A DNA stretch of 40,349 nucleotides from Lachnospiraceae bacterium (GCA_009774245.1 VSNM01000054.1:1-40349), one strand, 5' to 3'. Shown: positions 1 through 8,665, numbered from the stretch's first letter. The notes: a model not told the origin generated them from the sequence alone. Numbers and translations: made by a program.

Positions 1-316
1 CTCTTGATTTGTATATGACATATAGCATAACACAGATGGTTAAAATATACAAATAATTTTGTGATAGTTCCTTAGTCTCCATCGTCAAAATACTGGGGTT
101 GACCGACAACTCCTCCGTAATCCCATACGCGCCGTCCAGGAACGTGGCGATCTCACCGGCCACGAGCTGTGACTTGTCATGGCTTTTCCCGTAGATCTCC
201 TTCTCATATGATTTCACAAAAATTACAGCGACAATTCCTGTCAGGCACACCGCCAACGCGCATACGATCGCGATCATTGGCATTAGCAGCTGTTTGAAAA
301 TGCTTGTGTTTTTCAT
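1..316 (-). CDS. Methyl-accepting chemotaxis protein, N-terminal part, runs off left edge
   Basis: Reading leftward from ATG at 316, an open frame reaches the window edge. It begins with a charged start (MKNTSIFKQLL), one hydrophobic membrane segment (about residues 11-35), then an extracytoplasmic stretch ending in SVNPSILTMET. That pattern is typical of the start of Lachnospiraceae dCache-type chemoreceptors. From about position 76 leftward the frame turns into an unrelated AT-rich stretch (KELSQNYLYILTICVMLYV) that does not look like the sensor domain expected there. I therefore suspect the receptor is cut by an insertion or rearrangement near 70-76 rather than simply continuing. A GGAGGGG ribosome binding site lies about 13 bases before the ATG. 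The receptor identification rests on pattern memory; the truncation is inference. Confidence 0.55.
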   Translation of the reverse strand, partial: MKNTSIFKQLLMPMIAIVCALAVCLTGIVAVIFVKSYEKEIYGKSHDKSQLVAGEIATFLDGAYGITEELSVNPSILTMETKELSQNYLYILTICVMLYVIYKSR

Positions 317-554
317 TTATTTCTATGCCCCTCCTGCATGTTACTTTCTTTTTGAATCTGTCTTTTCCTTCACTCATCGTCAATCTTGAAAATATATATC
401 AGGATTCTCCTAAAGACAAACCGTTTTTAGCATGATTTCCTCATTTATGATAGAATTCCCTTTGTTCCTCGCAACTTAAATCTCGTTATCTCCTATGAGA
501 CGACTGACAGATTATCAATGCGTCTTATCGCATTTACCACGATTCCTTAGTATT
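317..554. other. Intergenic region without a recognised gene
   Basis: This 238-bp AT-rich gap separates the TOPRIM gene from the chemoreceptor fragment, both read leftward. It should hold the 3' end of the upstream transcript and the receptor promoter. I found no convincing rho-independent terminator and no supported coding sequence. Confidence 0.5.
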
Positions 555-1682
555 TTAGGAAAGAATGCGATGTCCTACACAACCCCATGTTACAATTTTT
601 GCACCTATTTCCATCCACGATTCATGTATGTAGCTTTTGCTAACAATATCGCATATCTTGTTTTCTTCCCACTTATTCTTCATATATTGGATTGTATGAG
701 GTAATATCCGCTCACAAACCCCAGGTACTATAAAATCACTTCCACCTTCATTGATCGTAATTCCGCATTGTCCTAGAATATTGTACCAGTACTTTCTATA
801 ATCCTCTAATTTTCTGAATTTCTTTTCTTTATCCTTGTCAGAACCCTCTTTCAGAAAAAAATACTCTTTTTTTATCCCTTTCTTGTAATCAAAATAATAT
901 ACTGGTGAATTATTGGAGCTGTCTATGCGCAACAACTTCTTCAAAAGCTGTATCCCTTCATGGGCATCCGGAATTTCCTTGCAAACAGACTCCAAAAGCT
1001 CTATAGGAATCAGATTCTCTATCTCATGCATTTTCAGTGCATATACCTCATAGTAAATCTGTTCCCGGCTTTCTGCCACGGCTAATATTTTTTCCAGGGT
1101 TCCCCCATTCTTCGCCCCACAATATCTCATATCACTGTCAGCTATGCACAGGCATGTTCTCTGCTTTTCGTCTATAATATTTGCCAGTCTTATACTTGTA
1201 GTATCCCCGCCGCCAATCTCATTCTGAAAAGATATCTGCATATTCTGTATGCCATTGTTTTGCAAATAATACTTCCCTATAAGGGCATAAAACTCTATAT
1301 CATCATTGCTTTCAACCAACAGGATACTTTTATCCGTAAAATCTGCATTGTTCCCTTCCTTCACAGATAAAAGAATACATTCCCGCCCGTTCTCCTCTAT
1401 TTTCTGATTCCCTGTGTACCCGGAAACCACCTTATAATATTTTGATGCCTTTTCCAGAATCAGCTTATTCTCACTGCTTCTATTTCTTAATATTCGATAA
1501 TATTCTCTCGCGAAACTAGCCAAATTCTCAGATTTGCTTAGCTCGTCAAAAACTTTTCTTGTAGCAAGAAGCATATTTTTACACTTTCTGCGATGCATCA
1601 CCAGCTGCTCCAAAAATTCCGCCGCCTCCCTATCGCCGCTTGACAGTGCCTCGACACAGCTTTCATCTATATAGTATAACAA
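555..1682 (-). CDS. TOPRIM-domain protein, candidate nuclease partner of the AAA ATPase
   Basis: A protein of about 375 residues with the hallmarks of a TOPRIM fold: a strand ending in a conserved acidic residue (SILLVES, Glu near residue 124), a glycine-rich stretch (GGGDTT), then a hydrophobic strand ending in a DxD motif (CIADSD, Asp near 182 and 184). These are the metal-binding positions of TOPRIM nucleases such as OLD, GajA and AriB. The start is set at TTG 1682, because AGGAGG lies 9 bases upstream inside the last codons of the ATPase gene, whose stop is at 1687-1689. The frame could extend to TTG 1706, but no ribosome binding site supports that. The tight junction implies translational coupling with the ATPase. 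No family name can be given with certainty; DUF4435-like is a guess. Confidence 0.6.
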   Translation of the reverse strand: MLYYIDESCVEALSSGDREAAEFLEQLVMHRRKCKNMLLATRKVFDELSKSENLASFAREYYRILRNRSSENKLILEKASKYYKVVSGYTGNQKIEENGRECILLSVKEGNNADFTDKSILLVESNDDIEFYALIGKYYLQNNGIQNMQISFQNEIGGGDTTSIRLANIIDEKQRTCLCIADSDMRYCGAKNGGTLEKILAVAESREQIYYEVYALKMHEIENLIPIELLESVCKEIPDAHEGIQLLKKLLRIDSSNNSPVYYFDYKKGIKKEYFFLKEGSDKDKEKKFRKLEDYRKYWYNILGQCGITINEGGSDFIVPGVCERILPHTIQYMKNKWEENKICDIVSKSYIHESWMEIGAKIVTWGCVGHRILS

Positions 1683-1686
1683 TTGC

Positions 1687-3198
1687 TTAATCCTCCTCGG
1701 GCTCAAAGAAACCTATCGGCCAATCTTTCAAATAACCTTCTTCATCAAATGTACTCTTTTTTACACAAGTTCTGTCCTCTCCGAATTGTTTATCGAATAT
1801 TGTTATTTCAATGTCGTTATGATTGAATTTCCCTTTATCAATCAGTGTTCCAATTCGGTTAATAATGGTTTCACTGTGTGTTTCTATGATAAACCGGACA
1901 TTTTTTTCTGTTGCTATCCTAGCGATCACATCCATGAGCTTTGCCTGTAATGCCGGATGCAGATGCAATTCTGGCTGCTCAATTGCTATTGTAATTGGGG
2001 CAGTAACCTCTGATACACGCTTCGTTTTGACTGGTTCACGTCTATTTCGCGCATCAGTGATATACCATAATTGTGTCACAATTGGCAGAATCTGACTATA
2101 ACCAAACCCAGTGTCAGACAGGTTCACTGCCTTATCCTGACCGTTTTTCCTGATTCTGAGCGAAACATGCCCCTCACTCAATGATTTCTCAACCTCAAAG
2201 CCAAGATTTGTATGCGTCCATTTCTGGAAACGCTTAAATTGCTCATTTTTAAGGGAGTTAAGAAAAACAGGTAAATTCTTACCCCTGCAGTCCACTTCAT
2301 TCACCGCAGTATTTCTGAGTCGATAATATCTTTCTGCTGTTGCACGGACAGGAGCAATGTAGTATACATTGTTAAAATATTTTCTGATATACCCCGCAAA
2401 ATCCTCATAATACTGAGGCAGGTAATACAGAAAAGTCCATTTCCTTAATTCTCTTTCCCGTTCTTTCACACTTCTTAAAACCTCTTCTGCCTGGTGGGCT
2501 TCTCTTGTATTTATTTCTTCATGAAAATTACCCACTCTTGTAAGGTAAAAATATCGAATGATAAAATCAACCTCGTCACCTACATTCAAAATGTCCGAAA
2601 TTTTTTTTCTAGCCGTTGCTTTTATTGCAAACAGTGGTAGATTAAGAATATCATTTCCAATCGGATACTCAGCCAATCCCAGATTCTCATTGATGACTAA
2701 TGTTTCTTCATCATTCACAATCAATGAAAGAATTTTATATTTATCTGAATACTCAATAACAATATGAAAATCTCCATATTGCAATATTACTTCTGATATA
2801 TAGTCATATGTTGTCTGCTCGTTATGACTGATAGTAAACTCTATTGCCGCTGTCTTTTCCTCTCTGGTTGTAATAAATATTTTACCAGTTTTTGTTGGAA
2901 ACACATTGTTAATTTCCGAAACATTATCAAAGCAAAATCGAAACCGCATGGTATCCCCTACGCTGCCATTACTCAATGCCTCCTGAAAGCTTCCAAAATC
3001 AACATAATCATCCTCATCCCCCGCCCACAGGATAGGCCCATTAATCCGCTTATTAAATGACTGTTTCAGCAGTGGAAAAATTCTCAAAAAAGTGCTTTTG
3101 CCGGAACTGTTATTTCCGACAAGCATATTGATCTTTTTCATTTCAATTTCACCGGTATCATACAGACTTCTTAAATTTTTAACTTGAATAAAGTCCAC
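1687..3198 (-). CDS. AAA/ABC-type ATPase, DUF3696-like, OLD/PARIS-type
   Basis: A protein of about 503 residues with an N-terminal SMC/OLD-like ATPase core. Walker A is GNNSSGKST near residues 28-36. Walker B is TIAIEQPELHLHP near residue 410, followed by an ETHSE motif. The C-terminus (DEEGYLKDWPIGFF) resembles the tail of the DUF3696 family of predicted ATPases. The start is GTG 3198, because GGAGG lies 7 bases upstream; longer starts (TTG 3225) lack a site. It lies directly before a TOPRIM protein gene with overlapping signals, so the pair probably forms one complex. In known two-gene systems of this kind (PARIS, and OLD-type split systems) the ATPase senses phage and controls the nuclease. 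The role here is inferred from that context. Confidence 0.75.
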   Translation of the reverse strand: MDFIQVKNLRSLYDTGEIEMKKINMLVGNNSSGKSTFLRIFPLLKQSFNKRINGPILWAGDEDDYVDFGSFQEALSNGSVGDTMRFRFCFDNVSEINNVFPTKTGKIFITTREEKTAAIEFTISHNEQTTYDYISEVILQYGDFHIVIEYSDKYKILSLIVNDEETLVINENLGLAEYPIGNDILNLPLFAIKATARKKISDILNVGDEVDFIIRYFYLTRVGNFHEEINTREAHQAEEVLRSVKERERELRKWTFLYYLPQYYEDFAGYIRKYFNNVYYIAPVRATAERYYRLRNTAVNEVDCRGKNLPVFLNSLKNEQFKRFQKWTHTNLGFEVEKSLSEGHVSLRIRKNGQDKAVNLSDTGFGYSQILPIVTQLWYITDARNRREPVKTKRVSEVTAPITIAIEQPELHLHPALQAKLMDVIARIATEKNVRFIIETHSETIINRIGTLIDKGKFNHNDIEITIFDKQFGEDRTCVKKSTFDEEGYLKDWPIGFFEPEED

Positions 3199-3478
3199 GC
3201 TCAAACCTCCCAATTCTATATACAAATTTTTTCAGGCACTGCATTCCGCACAATTTCAGCATACAATAAGATAATATCCTGCCATATTCAATTTGTCCAG
3301 ATAAATCAAAGTCATACATGATTTGAATCCCCCCAAAAATCATGTAACCTGACTCTCTGTTGCCCGTTGAATCTACTTTGCAACTTTTGTATACATTCCC
3401 GTTTTTCTGCATCATTCAATCTTTCAAGATAAAAAATTCCGTTTATTCTTCATTTGTTTCCCATAATCTTCCAATACA

Positions 3479-5689
3479 TTACAATCCTTTTGAATTTGTC
3501 TCGTACCTTCTCCTGTAATATTCCATCGTCCGATACGCCAGAATATCCTTCATGTGATGCCGCATCGCCTCATTGTCAATACAGTCCTTCAGATCTTCCC
3601 TGAACGCAATCGCATAACCATCTTTATCAACAAAGAAACCCTTGCCTGACTGTTTCAGGAATTTTATTGGCATTGTCTTTGCTTTATTTAGATGCTGCTT
3701 ATCCGTCATACTCTTATATACCTCATAAGTAATGTCCGATGCAAAATCCTTCCAGTTTGTCCCTGTATCAAAAAATTCTTTCCAGCTCTCTAACACTTCC
3801 TCATCCGTCACTTCCAGCCTTATTCTGCCATGATTATAAAAGCTGTACAGAATTGGCATCTTATACACTTTCTGCATATCCGTTGTCTCAATAACCGCAA
3901 TAAATTCCCTGCCAATTCCAGCATATAAGCTTTGTTCCTCCTCGGACAATTCATGCAAATCATACAAAAAATCCAGATATCTGCGAAACGGATTTTCCTT
4001 GGCATGTCCCATACAATATCGATATATGTCATCATCCATATAGGTAAACAGTTCCATTCTTGTAGGTACTTTTCCATCCAACAACTCTTTTATCCGATAA
4101 TATTCCTGGTAAATTCGTTCTCTCACAGACAGTGGTCTTTTATCCAGTTCCCTAAACAGGTCAATCAGCCTCATATCAAAATCCACAATACAGTCATCAG
4201 GATACTCTATATCATTATATTCATATGCTTTCTTTGTAGAGAATGATGTTTCTCCTGAGAGAAACATCGGAGACTTTCCTGCTTTTTCATAGTTTCCAAT
4301 AAAATCCAGAACATTGAGATAAGCCTTCTCCCTATATGTACGCAACCCGCGTCCCAACTGCTGCAAAAACACAATAGGCGATTCTGTTGGCCGCAGAAAC
4401 ATAACCATGTCAAGCGAGGCAATATCCAGTCCTTCATTGAACATGTCCACAGAAAAAATCACTTTGATCTCCTGTTTCTTCAACTGCTCTATCGCAATGT
4501 CCCTATCCTCTGAATAGCCTCCGTCGGCATTGCTGTACACAGCAGCAGAAGGAACACCTCTTTTACAAAATTCCTCCGCCATCTGACTTGCATGCTGTCT
4601 GGAACAGCAAAAAACCAATGCACGCTTTGAGCGATATTTCATATAATATTTATAAATCAATTCATACCGGTTCACGTTGTCCGCATATATTTCCGTCAAT
4701 TCCCTCTCATCATAGCGCCCCTTTACCAGACGTAATCCGGAATAATCCGTCGCGTCATAGATCCCGTAATAATGAAAAGGCACTAACATTCCCTTGTTGA
4801 TCGCCTCTTTTAGCGAAATCTCATATGGCACATTGTAATCGCACAGCTCATAAATATTTTTTCCGTCCATTCGCTCCGGCGTCGCAGTGAGCCCCAACAG
4901 AAACTTCGGCTTAAAATAGTCTGCGATCTTTCTGTACTGTTCGTTGACTGCATGATGAAATTCATCAATAACAATGTAGTCAAAATAATCTGCCCTAAAA
5001 TATTCTTCGTTTAAATATTCCGCTCTCCCCAGTGTTGCAACTGAAGCAAATATAACAGATTTGTCCGTGTCCTTCTGCTTCCCGTAGAAAAAACCATAAT
5101 CATCTGAACAACGCACATTTTGAAACGCGACTGCTGCCTGTTTCAATATCTCTTCCCTGTGTGCCACAAACAATACACGCTTATACGCGGCTGAATCAAA
5201 TGCTGCAAGATATGTTTTCCCAATACCTGTGGCAGCCTGAACGAGTCCCTTTACCGCCCCATCCGCCCTGCTGTCTTCCAATGCGTACAATACTTCGATC
5301 TGCACACCCCTCGGCTGGAAAAGCGCCTCTACTTTGGTGTCAATGTCCTCTTCGTTTCTATCATACTTTTCTAAATCCTTCGCCACGGCAGGCTTATGCC
5401 AGTTTTTTGAATATCTGTATAACTCCTCATCATCTATAATGATGGAATGTTTGAAAAACAGCTCTTCAAATGCATTGTAAAACAACAGAAAATTCTTTTT
5501 ATCATCTTTGCTGCTAAATCGATAATTCCACTCAATCCCCGATGTCAGTGCACTTCTCGAGATATTTGAGGAACCGATATAAATCTCACTCATTTTTTCA
5601 TAATGAAATATATACGATTTCGGATGAAACGACCGTGCCTTGTCATTATAAAATCTCAGATCGATTCGGTTCCCCAGCTCCAATTTCAC
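3479..5689 (-). CDS. SF2 DEAD/DEAH helicase with partial N-terminal PLD-like nuclease domain
   Basis: A 736-residue protein. Residues 22-43 carry an HxK...GSSN motif (HPKSYIF then IYIGSSNIS), as in phospholipase-D-like nucleases. Next come helicase motif I (ATGIGKT, residues 153-159), motif II (DEFHH, 242-246), motif III (GLTATP, 266-271), motif VI (QQLGRGLR, about 430) and a long C-terminal region. Such PLD-helicase proteins normally have roughly 100 more residues before the HKD motif. Here the frame cannot extend, because an in-frame stop lies at 5711-5713, only 22 bases before the GTG start, and the Panacea gene ends 38 bases upstream. The start codon has only a weak AAGG site. I read it as an N-terminally truncated nuclease-helicase, probably of defence or restriction type. 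Helicase activity could persist while nuclease activity is doubtful. Confidence 0.8.
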   Translation of the reverse strand: MKLELGNRIDLRFYNDKARSFHPKSYIFHYEKMSEIYIGSSNISRSALTSGIEWNYRFSSKDDKKNFLLFYNAFEELFFKHSIIIDDEELYRYSKNWHKPAVAKDLEKYDRNEEDIDTKVEALFQPRGVQIEVLYALEDSRADGAVKGLVQAATGIGKTYLAAFDSAAYKRVLFVAHREEILKQAAVAFQNVRCSDDYGFFYGKQKDTDKSVIFASVATLGRAEYLNEEYFRADYFDYIVIDEFHHAVNEQYRKIADYFKPKFLLGLTATPERMDGKNIYELCDYNVPYEISLKEAINKGMLVPFHYYGIYDATDYSGLRLVKGRYDERELTEIYADNVNRYELIYKYYMKYRSKRALVFCCSRQHASQMAEEFCKRGVPSAAVYSNADGGYSEDRDIAIEQLKKQEIKVIFSVDMFNEGLDIASLDMVMFLRPTESPIVFLQQLGRGLRTYREKAYLNVLDFIGNYEKAGKSPMFLSGETSFSTKKAYEYNDIEYPDDCIVDFDMRLIDLFRELDKRPLSVRERIYQEYYRIKELLDGKVPTRMELFTYMDDDIYRYCMGHAKENPFRRYLDFLYDLHELSEEEQSLYAGIGREFIAVIETTDMQKVYKMPILYSFYNHGRIRLEVTDEEVLESWKEFFDTGTNWKDFASDITYEVYKSMTDKQHLNKAKTMPIKFLKQSGKGFFVDKDGYAIAFREDLKDCIDNEAMRHHMKDILAYRTMEYYRRRYETNSKGL

Positions 5690-5727
5690 CTTGATTTTGT
5701 TTATTTTGTTTTATCTGTTTATTCCTC

Positions 5728-6159
5728 TTAGAGTCCGCCATAATAGATTGCCATGCTTTCTTTTGTGATGATATTGTTACAGCCCGTTCCTGCCGGAATG
5801 CCCCTTCTTGCGATAATCCACGGTTCTTCCATATGTGTCAGCTGGCTTAACCACTGCGCATCATGTCCTCCGTAATGTTTCAAAACACGTTCCACCGTAT
5901 CCTTCTGATTCTCTGTCAAATCACCCTCGCCACCTGTTTCATCGCTTGCGATTACCGAGTACTTACCTTGTGTCTTGTAAAACAACTCCGGACACACTGG
6001 ACCATTTGCCCACGCCTGAAAATCCTCCTGAAACAGAGGCGCGTCGTCCCAGACAAGGGACCATGCCTGCGAATAACAACATAACTTCTGTAATTTCATT
6101 GTAGACATCTCTCCGGATTGTTCAAGAATATATTTTGCTGTATCAAATACATTTGCCAT
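5728..6159 (-). CDS. Panacea (DUF4065, SocA/GepA-like) antitoxin-domain protein
   Basis: A 143-residue protein with the characteristic Panacea pattern: an N-terminal helical part with MSTMKLQKLCCYSQAWSLVW, then FQAWANGPVCPELF, and a C-terminal part with LSQLTHMEEPW. This matches SocA-like antitoxins and phage GepA proteins. The length is normal for a full domain. Panacea proteins commonly neutralise very different toxins encoded next door, or serve as adaptors for proteolysis. Here the adjacent downstream gene is the PLD-helicase and the upstream genes are short unknowns, so no typical small toxin is obvious. Whether it acts as an antitoxin in this locus is open. Confidence 0.8.
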   Translation of the reverse strand: MANVFDTAKYILEQSGEMSTMKLQKLCCYSQAWSLVWDDAPLFQEDFQAWANGPVCPELFYKTQGKYSVIASDETGGEGDLTENQKDTVERVLKHYGGHDAQWLSQLTHMEEPWIIARRGIPAGTGCNNIITKESMAIYYGGL

Positions 6160-6189
6160 TTATATACCCAACCTTTCTCAACAACTGTG

Positions 6190-6264
6190 TAAATTCCCAT
6201 AGTCGTCGTAGCCCACTATGGCTCCTTCTTCCGCCTAGCCTATGGAAATTTATTCTGCGACGAT
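6190..6264. repeat. Small inverted-repeat element related to the 24,001 element
   Basis: The arms around AAATTCCCATAG (near 6192-6203) and CTATGGAAATTT (near 6241-6252) are complementary and flank a core. Read on the minus strand, that core contains AGGCGGAAGAAGGAG followed by GACGAC. The 24,001-24,168 element has the same kind of core (AGGCGGAGGAAGGAG, later GACGAC) between its own arms. This suggests a family sharing a core with varying arms. It lies just upstream of the Panacea gene. Confidence 0.5.
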
Positions 6265-6300
6265 TCCTAACTTATTATATGATTATACACCCATATCATT

Positions 6301-6498
6301 TCAGGTATCGCTAGTACAACGTTGCATTAATAACGAAGTAATAGGTGCCTGAATTTCCTCATATATAATTATCATGTCCACAGAATCAAATTGAGCCATT
6401 TGTTCCCCCACCCTGGTCATACATTTTGCCTTCTGCAATCTGATACACTGCACCTTCAAGGCTGCCAAAAACGGATACAGCTCCTTAACGCCTGTCAA
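6301..6498 (-). CDS. Short unknown protein ending in a repeat-derived tail
   Basis: A 65-codon frame overlaps the end of the 105-residue gene by 14 bases and starts at a TTG with only a weak site. The product (GVKELYPFLAALK ... MAQFDSVDMIIIYEEIQAP) has a plausible protein-like helical composition, so it may be the C-terminal part of a larger family. Its last residues (ITSLLMQRCTSDT) are encoded by a sequence that also forms the end of the palindromic element at 24,001, so the native C-terminus has probably been replaced by a repeat insertion. I do not recognise a function. Confidence 0.35.
   Translation of the reverse strand: MTGVKELYPFLAALKVQCIRLQKAKCMTRVGEQMAQFDSVDMIIIYEEIQAPITSLLMQRCTSDT
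6311..6357. repeat. Single end of the 24,001-type palindromic element
   Basis: The sequence CTAGTACAACGTTGC followed by AATAAC and GTGCCTGA matches the left terminus of the element at 24,001-24,045, with a few substitutions. No second end of this type is found nearby in the matching orientation, so this looks like a solo or decayed terminus. It supplies the last codons of the short gene that overlaps it. Confidence 0.6.
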
Positions 6499-6802
6499 GA
6501 AACCACCTCACCGCATCTTTCACGTCGTCACTGAATTCTTCCAAGTCCTCAAAACAAATCACCTTATCCTGTATAAGCTGCACGATATTATAAATCATCT
6601 CCGATTTCTGCATTTCCAGCACAACCCCTGGCTTTTTCTTATCCCTGTTAATTTTCTTTTCCAACGCCCAAAACCTGTCAGAAGGATTGTTTTTCCTGCT
6701 CAAAAGTTTTATATACTCCTTAATGAGCCTGTCCATGTAGTTCTCCTGCCATCCGGCAATCTTCTCCCTGAAAAGTTTCCAGTCTCTTTTTGAAATTTCC
6801 AT
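6485..6802 (-). CDS. Small hypothetical protein, conserved-looking in Lachnospiraceae
   Basis: A 105-residue, highly charged, helical protein without signal peptide or membrane segment (starts MEISKRDWKLFREKIAGWQ; contains LIQDKVICFEDLEEFSDDVKDAVRWFL). Similar short proteins are, to my recollection, widespread in Lachnospiraceae genomes, without a known function. A good promoter lies upstream (6857-6886) with a direct repeat that could be an operator. It may be the first gene of the leftward island transcript. I can assign no function. Confidence 0.65.
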   Translation of the reverse strand: MEISKRDWKLFREKIAGWQENYMDRLIKEYIKLLSRKNNPSDRFWALEKKINRDKKKPGVVLEMQKSEMIYNIVQLIQDKVICFEDLEEFSDDVKDAVRWFLDRR

Positions 6803-6856
6803 ACCAAACTCCTTTTTAACAATCTACTGTCTGACAAACTGATATAAATCATAAAT

Positions 6857-6920
6857 AGTATACCAGATTTGTATTGTTATGTCCAAAAACTTTTCAAAGC
6901 AAAGTCAATACGTATACCAG
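6857..6920 (-). promoter_or_regulatory. Promoter and repeated GTATACCAG motif upstream of the 105-residue gene
   Basis: On the minus strand, TTGGAC (6881-6886) and TATACT (6857-6862) are separated by 18 bases, a good sigma-A promoter. The motif GTATACCAG occurs at 6858-6866, overlapping the -10 box, and again at 6912-6920, upstream of the -35 box. Two identical copies bracketing the promoter suggest a repressor site. Confidence 0.5.
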
Positions 6921-6940
6921 AAATCAAACACAACACCCTC

Positions 6941-6975
6941 AAAAAAACCCCATGCCATAAGCAGCACAGGGTTTT
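6941..6975 (-). terminator. Rho-independent terminator of the ABC exporter
   Basis: On the minus strand a 12-base stem (arms 6964-6975 and 6944-6955, with GT pairs) is followed by a run of T. It lies about 60 bp past the stop of the exporter gene. Confidence 0.75.
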
Positions 6976-7036
6976 GGCGTCCTCAATCAATTCATGAACA
7001 TCCTGTTCCTTCACATTTTGTGAAAAATTCTGGGGC

Positions 7037-8665
7037 TCACCTGATTTGACTCATCGTACCATTTTCAATTCTAAACACTTTATTAAATTGGCCCAAAGCA
7101 TTAAGCCTGTGTGTGACAAAAATCATTATTTTATCATCTGATATGCTTTTGAGATTCTCTATCAACTGTTTCTGTGTCAGGTCATCTAAACCGGAAGTAA
7201 TTTCATCAAACAGGTACACTTCCTTGCTGTAAATCATTGCCTGTGCAACAGCCAGGCGCTGCAGCTGGCCGCCTGACAAATTGATACCGCTTTCTGAAAT
7301 ATAAGTGTCCAGACCGTCTTCCAGGCCACTGACAAACTGCGATAAACCGGCAAGTCTTAGCGCATGACAAATGGCTGCCTTTGATGCGCCTGTGTTTAAA
7401 AAATCGACAATATCGTATAACCTGCCATCCATTATTGCAATGTTTTGCGAAACATATGCCATCATATAGGATCGGCTTTCTGGCGAAAGGGATGTGATAT
7501 CTTCACCGTTGTATAGAATTTTTCCGGTTTTTGGGCGGTACAGTCCGCTTATAAGCTTCATCAGTGTTGATTTTCCGCAGCCAGACCCGCCGACAATGGC
7601 AACAAAATCACCTTTTTCCAGATTCATATTCAGACTGCAGATTTCAAATTCTCCCGGATGATATTGAAAACCTACATCGCTTACCGTAAGTGAAGATACT
7701 CTGTCTTTAGGAACCATACACGGAGATTCACTATTGATATCACCTGTGTTTTCAAAAGTTGATTCTATCGTGTCAATTTTTGCCTTTGATGCCTTATATT
7801 TTATATGATTATCCCAAATCGTTGAGAATGCGTTGTCTATCCAGCCCATATAATTAATGAATAAATAGATCTGCCCCACCGAAATGGTATTCTTTTTTAA
7901 CATAAATGCAGCGGCCGCAAATATGATCACTTCAATCAATTTGTAAATCTGTGAATTTAAATTATCAATGGAAACAACTTCCTTTGTGTGCTGCTCCTGC
8001 CTTCGTGACAGGCGCAGTTGATGGGCGTCTATATTATTCACAATAATATCTGCACAATGATTCGTTTTGATATAAGCTATGTTTTTCAAGGCATTACAGA
8101 CTTTCGATTCACCCTCGGATTCGATCTCTGTGACCTCTTTTGAAAATTTGTAACTGATTTTACCGATATGAAATTCAAGAACGGAATTTACCAGAAGACA
8201 AACTACAAAGACTGCCGTCATGATCCTGTTTATTGTCAGCAAATAAATAAAAATAAACGCGCAGGTGAACAGTTCAACGATTGTATTGGAAATAAAAGAA
8301 ACCGCTAATTCTCCATAAACCTCATTGAAATCGTATCTGGTTTTCCTATCACCAAAATCCATTTTCTCTAGCGTTTCATAATTAAGACGTAGCAGCTTTT
8401 CCAAATACTCTTTCTTTGCCTTCCGGACGAGCCTGTTTCTGACTTTTGTATCTAAAATCGCACAAAAAATGTTTAAAAAGCCCCCGCATATAGATGCAGA
8501 CAATAGTATCAGGACGATTTTTAACAAGTATTCAATATCCGCACCACCCGCATTATCAAAAAATCTTGATACCAGAAGGGGATTTATCAACCGAATAGCG
8601 GTCAGAAGCAAAGAAAAAGTCAAATAAACAGCAATCCATTTCTTTTCTTTTTTAATAATGTTCAT
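7037..8665 (-). CDS. ABC exporter, fused permease and ATP-binding domains
   Basis: A 542-residue half-transporter. The N-terminal half has about six hydrophobic segments (for example WIAVYLTFSLLLTAI and AVFVVCLLVNSVLEF). The C-terminal half is a nucleotide-binding domain with Walker A GGSGCGKST, a Q-loop region (MMAYVSQNIA), signature LSGGQLQ, Walker B VYLFDEIT and switch histidine FVTH. It would homodimerise in the cytoplasmic membrane and export a peptide, lipid or drug; the substrate is unknown. The start is ATG 8665, because AAAGGGG lies 6 bases upstream; an earlier in-frame start at 8710 has no such site. No peptidase domain is fused. The gene stands alone between a terminator and the GH32 lipoprotein, with a palindrome over its promoter. 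Confidence 0.85.
   Translation of the reverse strand: MNIIKKEKKWIAVYLTFSLLLTAIRLINPLLVSRFFDNAGGADIEYLLKIVLILLSASICGGFLNIFCAILDTKVRNRLVRKAKKEYLEKLLRLNYETLEKMDFGDRKTRYDFNEVYGELAVSFISNTIVELFTCAFIFIYLLTINRIMTAVFVVCLLVNSVLEFHIGKISYKFSKEVTEIESEGESKVCNALKNIAYIKTNHCADIIVNNIDAHQLRLSRRQEQHTKEVVSIDNLNSQIYKLIEVIIFAAAAFMLKKNTISVGQIYLFINYMGWIDNAFSTIWDNHIKYKASKAKIDTIESTFENTGDINSESPCMVPKDRVSSLTVSDVGFQYHPGEFEICSLNMNLEKGDFVAIVGGSGCGKSTLMKLISGLYRPKTGKILYNGEDITSLSPESRSYMMAYVSQNIAIMDGRLYDIVDFLNTGASKAAICHALRLAGLSQFVSGLEDGLDTYISESGINLSGGQLQRLAVAQAMIYSKEVYLFDEITSGLDDLTQKQLIENLKSISDDKIMIFVTHRLNALGQFNKVFRIENGTMSQIR

Noticed and set aside
3179..3415. 78-codon leftward frame between helicase and ATPase genes
   Set aside because: No convincing ribosome binding site, overlaps the ATPase start, and the product has no recognisable features; more likely noncoding gap sequence.
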